Source: a virus
Virus record (IMG/VR): IMGVR_UViG_3300029989_000103
Coordinates: 1-34,903 of that record
DNA: 34,903 bases
Strand: one strand, 5' to 3'
The notes under the pieces were generated by a model that saw only the letters and a list, made by a program, of their open reading frames with translations, was not told the origin of the DNA and searched no databases. Position 1 is the first letter of the stretch. Each line of letters starts with the position of its first letter. Shown here piece by piece: positions 5,648-14,700 of this stretch. Made by a program: the position numbers and the translations under genes.

Positions 5648-5710
5648 AGGTGTCGTTACCTAAAACTATAGTCCCTCGCTAGTTCGCTAGTCAAGGGGCT
5701 ATTTTTATTT
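5636..5710 (+). ncRNA. Candidate plus-strand small RNA with intrinsic terminator
   Basis: -10 TATAAT at 5636-5641 with TTGCGG 18 bp upstream; predicted RNA from about 5648. TAGTCCCT (5669-5676) pairs with AGGGGCTA (5694-5701; one G-U), followed by TTTTTATTT: an intrinsic terminator on the plus strand. It ends beside the stop of the minus-strand HNH gene. The hairpin alone could instead serve as a bidirectional terminator. Confidence 0.4.
5663..5692 (-). promoter_or_regulatory. Candidate promoter for the 5647 gene
   Basis: Minus strand TTGACT (5692..5687), 18-bp spacer, TATAGT (5668..5663). It is embedded in the hairpin sequence of 5669-5701 and would start transcription close to ATG 5647. 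Confidence 0.4.
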
Positions 5711-5723
5711 ACGGTGTTTTTGT

Positions 5724-6074
5724 TTATGTATTTTCCTCAATCCACTTTCTAGTATGTCCACCTCTAGTTTCCCTGATCCTCTTTTGAATTAAATAAACTC
5801 CGTTTCTATCTCCCAATTCCTGATGATATTTTAAATGATCATCTAAACATTGCACCCGGCCATTGTTTGGATTATCGTAGCAGTCCTTAGAATGATCATG
5901 GTCAACGTGGGAGCAGTCAAGTAACCACCCTTCATCAAAACGCTTGCCACAGTCAACACACTCACCAGAATCACGCCTAATAATTGTTTGTCGGGACCCA
6001 ATAGAAAAGGCGGCAGTACTTAATCCATAAACGGCGGCGATTCCCATAATTCCGGTTATCAATTCTTTTCTCAC
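5724..6074 (-). CDS. HNH nuclease-like protein with N-terminal membrane/signal segment (116 aa)
   Basis: Residues 1-4 (MRKE) are followed by a hydrophobic span of about 22 residues (LITGIMGIAAVYGLSTAAFS). The rest is an HNH/zinc-finger fold: Cys39-x2-Cys42 (CVDCGKRF), His56 and HVDHDH, Cys65, a conserved Asn near 71, Cys76 and His80/His84 (CLDDHLKYH). HNH proteins usually cut DNA with one metal ion; a membrane anchor or signal sequence is unusual and would place the domain at or outside the membrane. GTG 6074 lies six nt after a TGG-GATATT extended -10, so it may be leaderless. Possible roles: DNA entry-side nuclease, superinfection exclusion, or a degenerate zinc domain. Confidence 0.7.
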   Translation of the reverse strand: MRKELITGIMGIAAVYGLSTAAFSIGSRQTIIRRDSGECVDCGKRFDEGWLLDCSHVDHDHSKDCYDNPNNGRVQCLDDHLKYHQELGDRNGVYLIQKRIRETRGGHTRKWIEENT

Positions 6075-6080
6075 TAAAAG

Positions 6081-6089
6081 AATATCCCA
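6081..6089 (-). promoter_or_regulatory. Extended -10 promoter of the signal-HNH gene
   Basis: Minus strand TGGGATATT (TG-n-GATATT), six nt before GTG 6074. Related to the TGATATATTC family but diverged. Confidence 0.45.
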
Positions 6090-6192
6090 CCGGCACCAAA
6101 ACTAAAACACCAATTTCTTTATTTTTACTTTTTCGATATATTCAAAGTAGTCAAACAATTCCTTCCCCTTTTTTCTTGAAAATAACCACCAA

Positions 6193-6281
6193 TGGTATAA
6201 TTAAGGTGGACTATTAGACCAAATACCCCTCGTTGATAACTAACCGTCACGTTATGTTTTAATCCGAAGGGTATTTTTTTG
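6193..6281 (+). ncRNA. Candidate plus-strand small RNA with intrinsic terminator
   Basis: A perfect extended -10, TGGTATAAT (6193-6201), predicts an RNA starting near 6208. AAATACCC (6221-6228) pairs with GGGTATTT (6269-6276) and is followed by a T-run to 6280, with an inner stem ATAAC/GTTAT (6236-6240/6251-6255). The RNA would be about 74 nt, antisense in orientation to all genes, ending a few bases before the stop of the holin-like gene. No open frame is present in it. Confidence 0.5.
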
Positions 6282-6284
6282 GTT

Positions 6285-6554
6285 TTATTTACTAGCTTTA
6301 TCTCCGACTACCTGGCTGACTTTGTACAGTCCGGATCCGGCAATGGCAACTTCAATTGCAGTTTTAATATGATCAAGTAAAACATTTCCAAATGCCGGGG
6401 GAATAAAACTAACAGCAAAAGCCACCAATAAAGATATGACTACTTTGGTTTTGCTATCCATATTCGGTTTATACATTCCGATGATATTGACAGCGCCAAT
6501 AACGAATAAAAGGGCAAGAGATGCAGATGCTAAATTTATTTCAGTGAGTTCCAT
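6285..6554 (-). CDS. Holin-like membrane protein (89 aa)
   Basis: Two clear membrane spans (about residues 9-29, LASASLALLFVIGAVNIIGM, and 37-57, KVVISLLVAFAVSFIPPAF) and a third weakly hydrophobic helix (65-82, AIEVAIAGSGLYKVSQVV) before a charged end DKASK. Size, topology and position two genes from the CHAP endolysin fit a holin that forms membrane lesions for lysis. Other small membrane proteins at 8299-8553 and 8576-8770 are rival candidates, so the assignment is inference. Confidence 0.6.
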   Translation of the reverse strand: MELTEINLASASLALLFVIGAVNIIGMYKPNMDSKTKVVISLLVAFAVSFIPPAFGNVLLDHIKTAIEVAIAGSGLYKVSQVVGDKASK

Positions 6555-6576
6555 TTTTGTTTTTAAATTAATAATT

Positions 6577-7047
6577 TTAAGTTTTAAAAAATAATTTGGT
6601 ACTTCCTTTAAATTGTCTTTTAACTATTTTTTTAGCACCGTCATATATGTTTACTTTTCCAAATTCTCCAAAAGTTTTTTCTTTGGAAAACAGTTTATAA
6701 ATACTACTTCTTCTTAATATAAATTTACCATACTTTTCGTGAAGAGAATGGTGGCACTGACAACAAAGAGTAATTAAATTTGAGGGACTATTATTTTCGG
6801 TGTCAACATCAATGTGATGGACTATCAATTTATTAGTTGTCTGGCCATCTTCATTGCAACCGCAACACTGACATTTATTTTCATCTCTAGTAAAAACTAT
6901 TTTTCTATTTTTATAAAATAATTTAGGATAAGAAAACTTCCCCAACTTTAAACTTTTACAGTGTGAACATAGTCTAAATTGTGGAGTTTTTGATGGAAAT
7001 TCTACACCGCATTTTTTACAAATCAGTTTATATGGATACGTAGTCAT
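6577..7047 (-). CDS. HNH endonuclease with zinc fingers (156 aa)
   Basis: The N-terminus has a zinc ribbon (LICKKCGVEF ... LCSHCKSL), and residues 55-105 an HNH core: KCQCCGCN, IVHHIDVDTENNSPSN, LITLCCQCHHSLHEKYG. The His-His-Ile-Asp, Asn and His residues are the catalytic and metal ligands. The C-terminal 50 residues are basic (KKIVKRQFKGSTK), likely for DNA contact. Free-standing HNH genes like this are often homing endonucleases; lying between holin-like and endolysin genes with its own promoter is typical of an inserted selfish gene. ATG 7047 lies five nt after TATATT of TGGTATATT, predicting leaderless mRNA. Confidence 0.85.
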   Translation of the reverse strand: MTTYPYKLICKKCGVEFPSKTPQFRLCSHCKSLKLGKFSYPKLFYKNRKIVFTRDENKCQCCGCNEDGQTTNKLIVHHIDVDTENNSPSNLITLCCQCHHSLHEKYGKFILRRSSIYKLFSKEKTFGEFGKVNIYDGAKKIVKRQFKGSTKLFFKT

Positions 7048-7052
7048 AATTT

Positions 7053-7061
7053 AATATACCA
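7053..7061 (-). promoter_or_regulatory. Extended -10 promoter of the HNH gene
   Basis: Minus strand TGGTATATT, five nt before ATG 7047. Same form as the nine TGATATATTC sites but with G for A. Confidence 0.55.
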
Positions 7062-7106
7062 CCCTTCTACAGCACTTTTACAACCAAACCGCTAACCAAA
7101 AAACTT

Positions 7107-7676
7107 TTAGGCCAATTTGTTTGGTCTAAGCCAACCAATAATCTTTGGTGATAGGTAATTGTGATTGACAAAGTGACAAGTTCCGGTACCAATGAAGTTA
7201 CCCTTGTCATCGTAGTATCCCCGGACCGGCCAGTTCTGATCCATTGAAGTTAGTCCCCACCAACTAGCGCTTTTACAAATGGAAATATGACCGTAGGGCA
7301 ATGCTTTACTAGCGGCCCAGATGATCACATCACCCTTGCGCGCTACAGCAGTCCAGGTGTTTTCAATTCTTGTATAAAATGCTATTGGATAATTGGTCCA
7401 GTAAGCAATAGCATTTCCGGATACTGCTGGGGCCTTCACTACATCGCGATTATAAAACTTAAATTCATCCGTACACTGGTTTCCAAACACATGATCAAAG
7501 TCGCATGGCTTATTTAGCCATTGATTAAAGAAATCATCCACCGGATCCACACAATACTCCATAAATCTCTGTTCTGCTATCCTAGGATCCCCGTAGGCGA
7601 CGTTTTTGGCATCAATCCAACTATATCCCCGATTGGTCAAAGCCACGATTAATTTCTGTTTGTTCTCTTCACTCAT
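7107..7676 (-). CDS. CHAP-domain endolysin (189 aa)
   Basis: A CHAP amidase/endopeptidase domain: Cys68 in GNQCTDEF is the nucleophile, His130 in ALPYGHISI the base, and the acidic/amide residue lies in TSMDQNWP (Asp142-Asn144). GDVIIWAA (115-122) is the typical strand before the histidine. Residues 1-45 (helical, MSEENKQKLIVALTNRGYSW) form a separate small domain that may bind the cell wall. The enzyme would hydrolyse peptidoglycan cross-bridges or the amide to muramic acid to release progeny. ATG 7676 is six nt from the -10 of a TGATATATTC promoter and has no Shine-Dalgarno. Confidence 0.85.
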   Translation of the reverse strand: MSEENKQKLIVALTNRGYSWIDAKNVAYGDPRIAEQRFMEYCVDPVDDFFNQWLNKPCDFDHVFGNQCTDEFKFYNRDVVKAPAVSGNAIAYWTNYPIAFYTRIENTWTAVARKGDVIIWAASKALPYGHISICKSASWWGLTSMDQNWPVRGYYDDKGNFIGTGTCHFVNHNYLSPKIIGWLRPNKLA

Positions 7677-7681
7677 AGAAA

Positions 7682-7691
7682 GAATATATCA
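7682..7691 (-). promoter_or_regulatory. Late-type extended -10 promoter (TGATATATTC)
   Basis: Exact copy of the recurring element, upstream of the endolysin gene; six nt from TATATT to ATG. Confidence 0.75.
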
Positions 7692-7695
7692 CTAA

Positions 7696-7797
7696 TTACT
7701 TTCCGGATTTTTTGATTACCTTTTTTACTGGCTTTTTTCCTTTCTTATGTTCCGCTAGATATTTTGCTAATCCGGCTGGTATCTTCCCTTTTGGCAT
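7696..7797 (-). CDS. Very small Lys-rich basic protein (33 aa)
   Basis: MPKGKIPAGLAKYLAEHKKG followed by KKPVKKVIKKSGK, stop at 7698..7696. Thirteen lysines and no acidic residue except one Glu give a strongly basic peptide. It lies four bases after the stop of the preceding gene. Tiny proteins of this composition could bind nucleic acid or the negatively charged cell surface. Its coding status is supported by sensible packing, not by homology. Confidence 0.5.
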   Translation of the reverse strand: MPKGKIPAGLAKYLAEHKKGKKPVKKVIKKSGK

Positions 7798-7801
7798 TAT
7801 T

Positions 7802-8302
7802 TTATTTAATTAATAACTTTGGTGTTGGATTAGGTGACGGTCTAGCAGTGACATTGAATTTTTCTGAATAAAAAGAATGATATTTTTCTATGCCATTTAG
7901 TTTGTAATTCAAGACACCCTCAAAAAAATATTCACCGGGGATTCTGTCGCATGATAAATCCCATTGTGTAGTTATCACCGCCTCACCGATAGTAAGTGGT
8001 ATATCTCTCTCCTGATATGCTACCCGATTTTTATTATTAGATTTGTCTACTTTATAAAGATTCAAGGCTAGATTCACCGATCCTTTACCATCAATCAATG
8101 ATTCTTTGGTAAAACTAACGGTAACTGAATCGCAAGGATAATGTGGGGTCCTCTGATCAACTGCTACCGGTGAATAAATTTTGTAATAATCGGTTTTATC
8201 AAAGTAAGTTAAATAAGTTTTAGGTATAAAGTAACCCATGACGGAAAAAGCCATTCCGAATATCATGGCAAACATTAATCTCTCTACAATATCGTGTTTC
8301 AT
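7802..8302 (-). CDS. Membrane-anchored protein with extracytoplasmic beta domain (166 aa)
   Basis: One hydrophobic span near residues 9-30 (LMFAMIFGMAFSVMGYFIP) is followed by a beta-rich region (45-155) with alternating polar and apolar residues (PCDSVTVSFTKESL, SVNLALNLYKVD, YFFEGVLNYKLNG) typical of an Ig-like sandwich. Two cysteines (about 57 and 119) could form a disulphide, consistent with export. The tail is Pro-rich (ARPSPNPTPKLLIK). ATG 8302 overlaps the upstream stop (ATGA). Lying in the lysis block, it may help disrupt the envelope (spanin-like or antiholin-like) or block superinfection; no family assigned. Confidence 0.7.
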   Translation of the reverse strand: MKHDIVERLMFAMIFGMAFSVMGYFIPKTYLTYFDKTDYYKIYSPVAVDQRTPHYPCDSVTVSFTKESLIDGKGSVNLALNLYKVDKSNNKNRVAYQERDIPLTIGEAVITTQWDLSCDRIPGEYFFEGVLNYKLNGIEKYHSFYSEKFNVTARPSPNPTPKLLIK

Positions 8303-8553
8303 TCTCTTTTTGTACTCCTATAGAAAAAACCGACAATTGCCCCCATCAATCCATGAACTGCCACTGGCGTTTCATAAGAGGGCGTGGCTATATCAACAAT
8401 CATTGATACTGCCCAAACTGCGGTTACAACAAATAATACTAGATTGGAATTTAAGGCTTTACTATCTTGTTTATTATAAAAGAACCGACCGGCAAAGATT
8501 CCAGTTAATAATCCTGAAAGGTATGCCAATATGCCAATGATTAGTTCGTTCAT
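8299..8553 (-). CDS. Small membrane protein, alternative holin candidate (84 aa)
   Basis: Membrane spans at about residues 4-24 (LIIGILAYLSGLLTGIFAG), 38-55 (LVLFVVTAVWAVSMIVDI) and a third near 65-78 (VAVHGLMGAIVGFFYR), ending RSTKRE. A three-span protein with a charged tail fits class I holins. It begins the unit after a TGATATATTC promoter and overlaps the next gene by four bases. Rivals for holin are at 6285-6554 and 8576-8770. Confidence 0.65.
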   Translation of the reverse strand: MNELIIGILAYLSGLLTGIFAGRFFYNKQDSKALNSNLVLFVVTAVWAVSMIVDIATPSYETPVAVHGLMGAIVGFFYRSTKRE

Positions 8554-8561
8554 AATAAAAA

Positions 8562-8571
8562 GAATATATCA
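8562..8571 (-). promoter_or_regulatory. Late-type extended -10 promoter (TGATATATTC)
   Basis: Exact copy; nine nt from TATATT to ATG 8553, so a 5' leader of only 2-3 nt is expected. Confidence 0.75.
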
Positions 8572-8575
8572 GTTA

Positions 8576-8770
8576 TTAGGATAAATGTTTAATTTTGAAG
8601 ATTTGTAATATTTCTCTCGGCCAACTAGGATTAAAGTGTTTATCTAGTAGATAAAGTGGCAAATAAATTACTACTAGGCCGATAAAAAACCACTTCTCCA
8701 AAATAAAAACAAACAGTGTCCCCACTCCCAAACTGATAAACATAAAAATTATTCCAATTAGGATGTTCAC
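8576..8770 (-). CDS. Two-span small membrane protein (64 aa, GTG start)
   Basis: GTG 8770 overlaps the stop of the giant gene as GTGA. Spans at about 2-24 (NILIGIIFMFISLGVGTLFV) and 28-44 (FIGLVVIYLPLYLL), then a basic tail with KHFNPSWPREI. Translation is coupled to the giant virion protein, so it may be made late with it. A pinholin or envelope-associated accessory is possible; unassigned. Confidence 0.65.
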   Translation of the reverse strand: MNILIGIIFMFISLGVGTLFVFILEKWFFIGLVVIYLPLYLLDKHFNPSWPREILQIFKIKHLS

Positions 8771-11700
8771 TTTATTCCTAGATAGGTTTTGATTTCAGTG
8801 ACTTCCTTTTCAGTGAATTCTTTAATATTTAACTCTTTTTTGGTGGCCTCGTCCATATTCTGTACTACTTTCCACAAATAGACTTGGCCTTTAAAATCAT
8901 TTGGATCTTTTGATATTGTTCCTCGGCCCCGATTGTACGATGCAATGGCTTTGTTCCAATCTCCATCAAATTTCTTTAATCCATATTCCAATTCTTTTTT
9001 GGCAAGGGGAATAGCAAATTTAGGATCATTGGCTTGTTCCTTGGTTACTTCCGGATGCGCGATGTCATTAATTTGAGCGATACCATTGTCGGTGCTAACA
9101 ATTACTTTAGGTTCAACTATTCTCCACTTTCCATTTACCTTTTCTTTTTTATAGTTAATATTTTGTGCATCTGGTCTATAACCACTTTCAGTCCAAAGCA
9201 AAGAAGAAAGTACAGTTGGTGTTACCTGGCTATCTTTAGTTGTTTCTTTAATTATTGGACCAATGGCCGCATCGGGTTTTCTTTGAATTAAACCTTTATA
9301 AGTTACACCATCTTCAACTGATGGACCCACGCCTTCACCAGCGACCCCGGTTGGAGGGCTTTGGGTTGGTAGGGATGTTGGAGTAGCCATGGCACTCAAA
9401 ACTTTACCTTCGGGCCTGGCATCTAGTTGTTTGGTGTATTCCGGAGTAGTTAAATCAAATCCTAAGATAGATTTTTCATCCGCCACACTTATATTTTGTT
9501 TGTACCATCCCCAATCAGCCTCACGTAGGGCCAACATATTGTTGTAGACCTCTCTAGTTTTATCATTTACCTTTCTATCTTCAACAGCGCCGGAGTATTT
9601 ATTGGAAACTGAATTTATAAAGTTATCACCAAGAGTACCGGGTAAAAATGTTTTTACTTTGTCAAAGAATTTCTTTAATCCAACTGCCCTGGTAACACTT
9701 TCTTTTTTAATATCAGTATTTATTTCGTCCAGACTTTCAGCGGCGTAGGCTTCCTTGACAAATTTAAAGGCAAAAGTTGGTTGTTTTGGTACCATCGTCT
9801 GCTCTTTATTTAGATTGTTTAATTCATTTATTCGGTCGACCACATCGTTTCTAAGGTCGGCGGCTCTACCGGTATCTTTACTCATATCGGCATCGCGGTA
9901 GGCTTTTAAATATTTATCAATTAAAAGTGTTTTTTGGTGCAATCGTTTGATTTTGTCACTCTCGGATTGATCCGGACTGGTGATTTTGTCATTCATGGCT
10001 TTATATGCCTGATCATTTTGAGTTTTCAGATCATAGTAACCTTGAATCGTCCGGCCACTAGTAAAGTATTCGGATCTAGTCACACCGGAGAAGAAATTGT
10101 AAGCCGTACTTTTACCTAAAAGGAATCCGGAGGACCGGCCAAAGATACCAGTAATAAGATAATCCATTTTTACTGGTGATAATCCAGTTAATTTTCCAAG
10201 TTCCTTTGACATTAAAGATGTTGATTCGGTGGCGCGTAGACCGGTAGGTAGTGATTGAAGATAAGTATTTTCCAGTGGCAATACTTTCGGATAATCTTTT
10301 AAATTTAAAGCCGTCATCATTGGCACCTTGATTAATGGTGGGATCCAGGCGAGTAATGCCCGGACTGGATCGGTAATATCAAATTGTTGAGGTAGTATTT
10401 GAGCCGTACCGGAAATAAAATCACCGGTGGTGTAATTAGCGTCCAACATTTGATTCATCAAAGCCATTGAGACTAGACCACCGATCAATCCATATTGTTG
10501 AACCTTTATTTTTATCAAAGTCTTACCATCTGGGTTAGGGAGCCATATATAGTTGACCAACTCATTTGCTTCAATATCTCTCAATAAACGCTTCTGATCA
10601 TCGGTGGAATTTGACATCATCAAGGCAAAAGCACCAATTGAAGCGGCGGTAATGGCCCCAAATACAAATCCAAGGCGCGCCCGGCTCTTTTTATCTCTTC
10701 CGGCTACTCGAAGCAACTGATCCATTACCTGAATGGTGGGATTGAAGAATGGGAGAGATTTAATAGCTACTCTTCCAAATTGGCCACCCCACTTACCGAC
10801 ATGGTGGAATGGTGCGGTAACTCTTCCGGCTTCTTCTAATGAAACTATTTGAGGTTTACCGCTTTTTCTTGATTTAATGTACTCCGAAGCCCTGGTACTA
10901 AGTTCTGAATAAGTTGAAGGTATAGATAAAATATCTAACCCTGTATTGATAGCATCAACCACTTTTAATAAACCTTTTCTCTCATTTCTTATTTTGGTTG
11001 ATAATTCAGTGGGCGACATATCTTGCCAATGGGCGAATGTTTGTCTTTGACCACCTAAAACTAAGTATTCAAGAAAATATTGTGCTTCCGGACTGTCCTT
11101 ACTCAATAACGCTTTAGAAAGGGTGTTAATGGCTGTAGCCAGTGGAATATTGTTATTGGTGGTGTTGGCGGCCAAAGTAATTTGATCCCCCATCCAGTTA
11201 GTTAAAGCAAAAGCCGGGAATAAACCGGTAGTACCTTTGGTGAAGGATCGGGAAACTGCCAATAAAACATTTTCAAAGGTTCCATAATTACCAGGTGTAA
11301 TTGTTTCATCTAAAACGGTTTTAACATAGTTATCCCAAAGCACCGGTAATCTTTTACCATTCTTTCTACCCATTATTATATTGGTATCTTTTTCTTGTGG
11401 ATACCGGAATGATCCGTTGGCTTGTCGGGACCTAATTAATTGTTGTGGTTGTGCTAGATCCGGGAATTTTGGTGCCAAGTTTTCGTTTACTTTGTTGTAA
11501 ACAACCTGTCTATAGGCTTTTCTTATTATTTCTGCCTCGTTTTTAATACCAGAATAGACCGGATTTAATATGGTTCTCTTTGATCCTTTCCTTCGAAGTA
11601 ATGATGATACTGTTGATTTACCCACCTTCACCGGGCCGGATGATCCTTGTTCCTCTCCCACTAATTGATCAAAGAATTGACGTTTGCGTGAAGCATATCC

Positions 11701-14700
11701 CTGTTTTTCGGTATATTCGATATATTGTTTTTTACTCAACATCCCCACTTCGTCCTCACTTAATAGTTTTAGACTCTCATTAGTCAATTTATCAAACATT
11801 AATTCGTCTTTTGAGAATCTATCCTTATTTTTTAAATAAGCATCGCTGGCTTCTTTTTTGGTGATACCATCTCGGACCAACATAGCATTTTGTTCATCAT
11901 AAAGTTTTTGAGCGGCGTTGGTTTCTTCTACTAGGCTGATACCATCCTCGGAAATTAGTTTGGCGGCTTCTTCTAGACCCCCGGCTTCCTCTATTTGCAT
12001 CATTAATTCATCCAGGGCCACTTTATACTCATTTAACAATTTGTAGTCAAAATAAGAGGCTCTAGCCACTAAGTAATAACCAAAAGAATCGGTGGTTTTG
12101 TCTTTTCCAAGGTTATCAATCAATGTTTTCCAGTTGTAATCAAGGGTTTTAGTAAATCCTTTACCGGAGACATAACGATAATATCCAGTCTTTCCAATTA
12201 AGTTGGTGGCCACTATTCCGCTAATCTGTTGGAATTGGCGAATATAAAGCGATGGATCTTCACCGGTCATATTTATACCAGCAATTGTTGACAACTTTTC
12301 AAACGGAAATACCATATCGGCCAATTGTGTCCGGACCTTATCGCCTAGCTTCATGAAACTCTTTTTGTCATACTTTACATTATCTGAAGTCACCCTAGCC
12401 CCGATTTTATCGAGTGGATCTAATCCCTGGTAATCTTCAATAAATTTGTTGACATCTTTTAATATTTGACCAATTACTGGTTCGTAAAACTTCCCATTTT
12501 CGGTCAAAAACTCAGTGACCAGGTTTGGATATTCCTGGGTAATGGTAGTGGGTTGCTCGGCATACTTTTGAATTAAGGTAGCCAATCCCTCTACTGTTCT
12601 TTTCTTCACTGAATCAGTCTTTTTACCACCGGGATAATAATTAGTATAAAGTTTGGTTATTTCCTTTCGTACCGCTTTGGTAGCCGGATCATATATTGGT
12701 TTCCCGTTCTCGGTAGTATCAACCACTTCGCGGATCCTGTCTGATATTTTAAATCGAGCATCTAAAAAGTGGGATATTTCGTGGGTAGCTACTGCTAGAT
12801 CATTCATACCGTTTACCCGAATGTTTTGAGTATCAGTGTAATAAACTCCGGCGGCTCTCTTGGGTAAATAACCTTCTCCAATCAGTTTGGCGTATTTATC
12901 AATTAAAACTTCTACTGCTTTATATAATTTATAGTTGGTGGCTTCTGTTTTGGTTGGTCTTTGTTCAAATTTACCGATAGTTTCAGCACCGGCCGAAGCA
13001 TTGGCACCACTTGGGACACTAGGTGACTTCTTTTTAACTGTTTTAGCTTTTGTCACTTCTGGTACCACCGTTTTTACTGGTACTTCTACTCTATCCGAAA
13101 AATGGACCGGTTTTAAATCACCGGGTTCGTTGTAATCAAATCTAACCTTGTTTCCATCGACTGCTTTAATAGCATCTTTTAAATATTCGTAATTAAATCC
13201 AATTTCTGGTAAACCTAAACGATCACCACCATCGGTTCTCACCGGCATTAATAAAGTACCAGGTACAATTCCTTCCGGGATGTTTACTTCTTCGCGACTT
13301 ACCTTTAAATCAACCGATTTGGTAATTGTTTGACCATTCATATCTTTGTATTCGGCAACTAGTTTTACTCCACCTTCGGGATCTATCGATAATTTAGTAA
13401 TTTTGGCATTTTGTTTGGCGTATGGTTCGATTTGCTTAACTGCATCCAAAAATTCTGTCTTATCAATCACTAATTCGTTTTTAAATCCGGAACTGTAAAC
13501 CCTGGGGACATCTGGGTATTGACCATCAATTTTGCCAACTTGTATAGATCCATTAGGGCCGATAAATTCAACATAAGTCTTACTATCTTTGACTTCAATC
13601 TTTCCTTCACCCAAAAGGTTAATAAATTTATCGAGATTATTTCCCATAATGATAAATTCAGTATCTTTCGAGTTGATTTTGGCCCCTGTGGTCTGATAAG
13701 TGGCTCTGAATCCATCAGTAGACATGATTTCAAGTTGTCCATTATTCACCGTCATTCTAATGCCTTGGAGTACTGGTCTGTTATCATCAATTCCGATAGC
13801 CGTTTGAGCTTTACTTGCCGCTTCAATTAAATTTCCACTTAAAATGTCAAAAGCCGGGATGGTTTCTTCTTGCCACTTTACCGGGAAGTCGGTAGTATCA
13901 GCACCTTTGATTGCATCTTTTCCGACCATTGTGTAATAACCATCCGGTTTATCGGTATTTAATGATATTGTGTGTTCGAGGTCACTAAAATTCATTTTGC
14001 CATCTTTAACCTGAAAACCTTTGAGTATTGAAAATGTTTTACTAGACTTTTTATTTAAAGCACTTAAAACCTTTTCGGGTTGAATCTGCTTGGTTGGTTT
14101 AATATTTTTTACCTGTTCTTGGGCGTTAAATATTTCCTCTGATGTTATTTCTTGGACCGTATAGCCGTCTTTTTGTTCTACTCCTATTTTCTTTTGCGCG
14201 TTATCTACTGATCGACTAATCATTCTTAATTCATCTGGCGATAACTTTCTACCTTCAATGGTTCCAGTTCTCAAATATAATTTGCCTTCGGAAATACTAT
14301 TTTTTAGTTCCTGAATACCTTGTGGATCGTTAATTTTTAATTTATTTATTATTTCATCAAATGTTTTGGAGTTGTTTACTTCCGATTTATATTTATAGAC
14401 TGGTACACCTTCTTGTGTTCCCACCTTTACAAATTTAGAATCAATTTTTGGTGTACTAACCTTGGTATCAATCCATCTTTGAGTATCAGCGATGTATTCG
14501 TCATACCATTTTTTATCTTTAACTCCATTGGCTGATTGTTCCTCCGTAATAGTAGCCGGGGCTTTGTCTCTTAATACTTTGGCCGATTGAATATCGAGGT
14601 TGGCTTGTTTTACTTCATCCGTTTGTTTTTGGACAACTGTTTTTTCTTTAACTGGTTTTTTCACCGGCACATCTGCTCCATTTGAAGCATCCATTTGTTT

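Noticed and set aside
6127-6146. Tenth copy of the late promoter on the plus strand (CGATATATTC)
   Set aside because: Differs in the essential TG, lies in the opposite direction and precedes no gene.
6102-6158. Possible 18-codon peptide (TTG start behind GGGGAAGG)
   Set aside because: Very short, non-ATG start and no second line of evidence, although the reading frame is open further upstream.
13470-13830. Extra frames inside the giant gene (both strands)
   Set aside because: They lie in the clamp-like coding region whose conserved motifs fix the correct frame.
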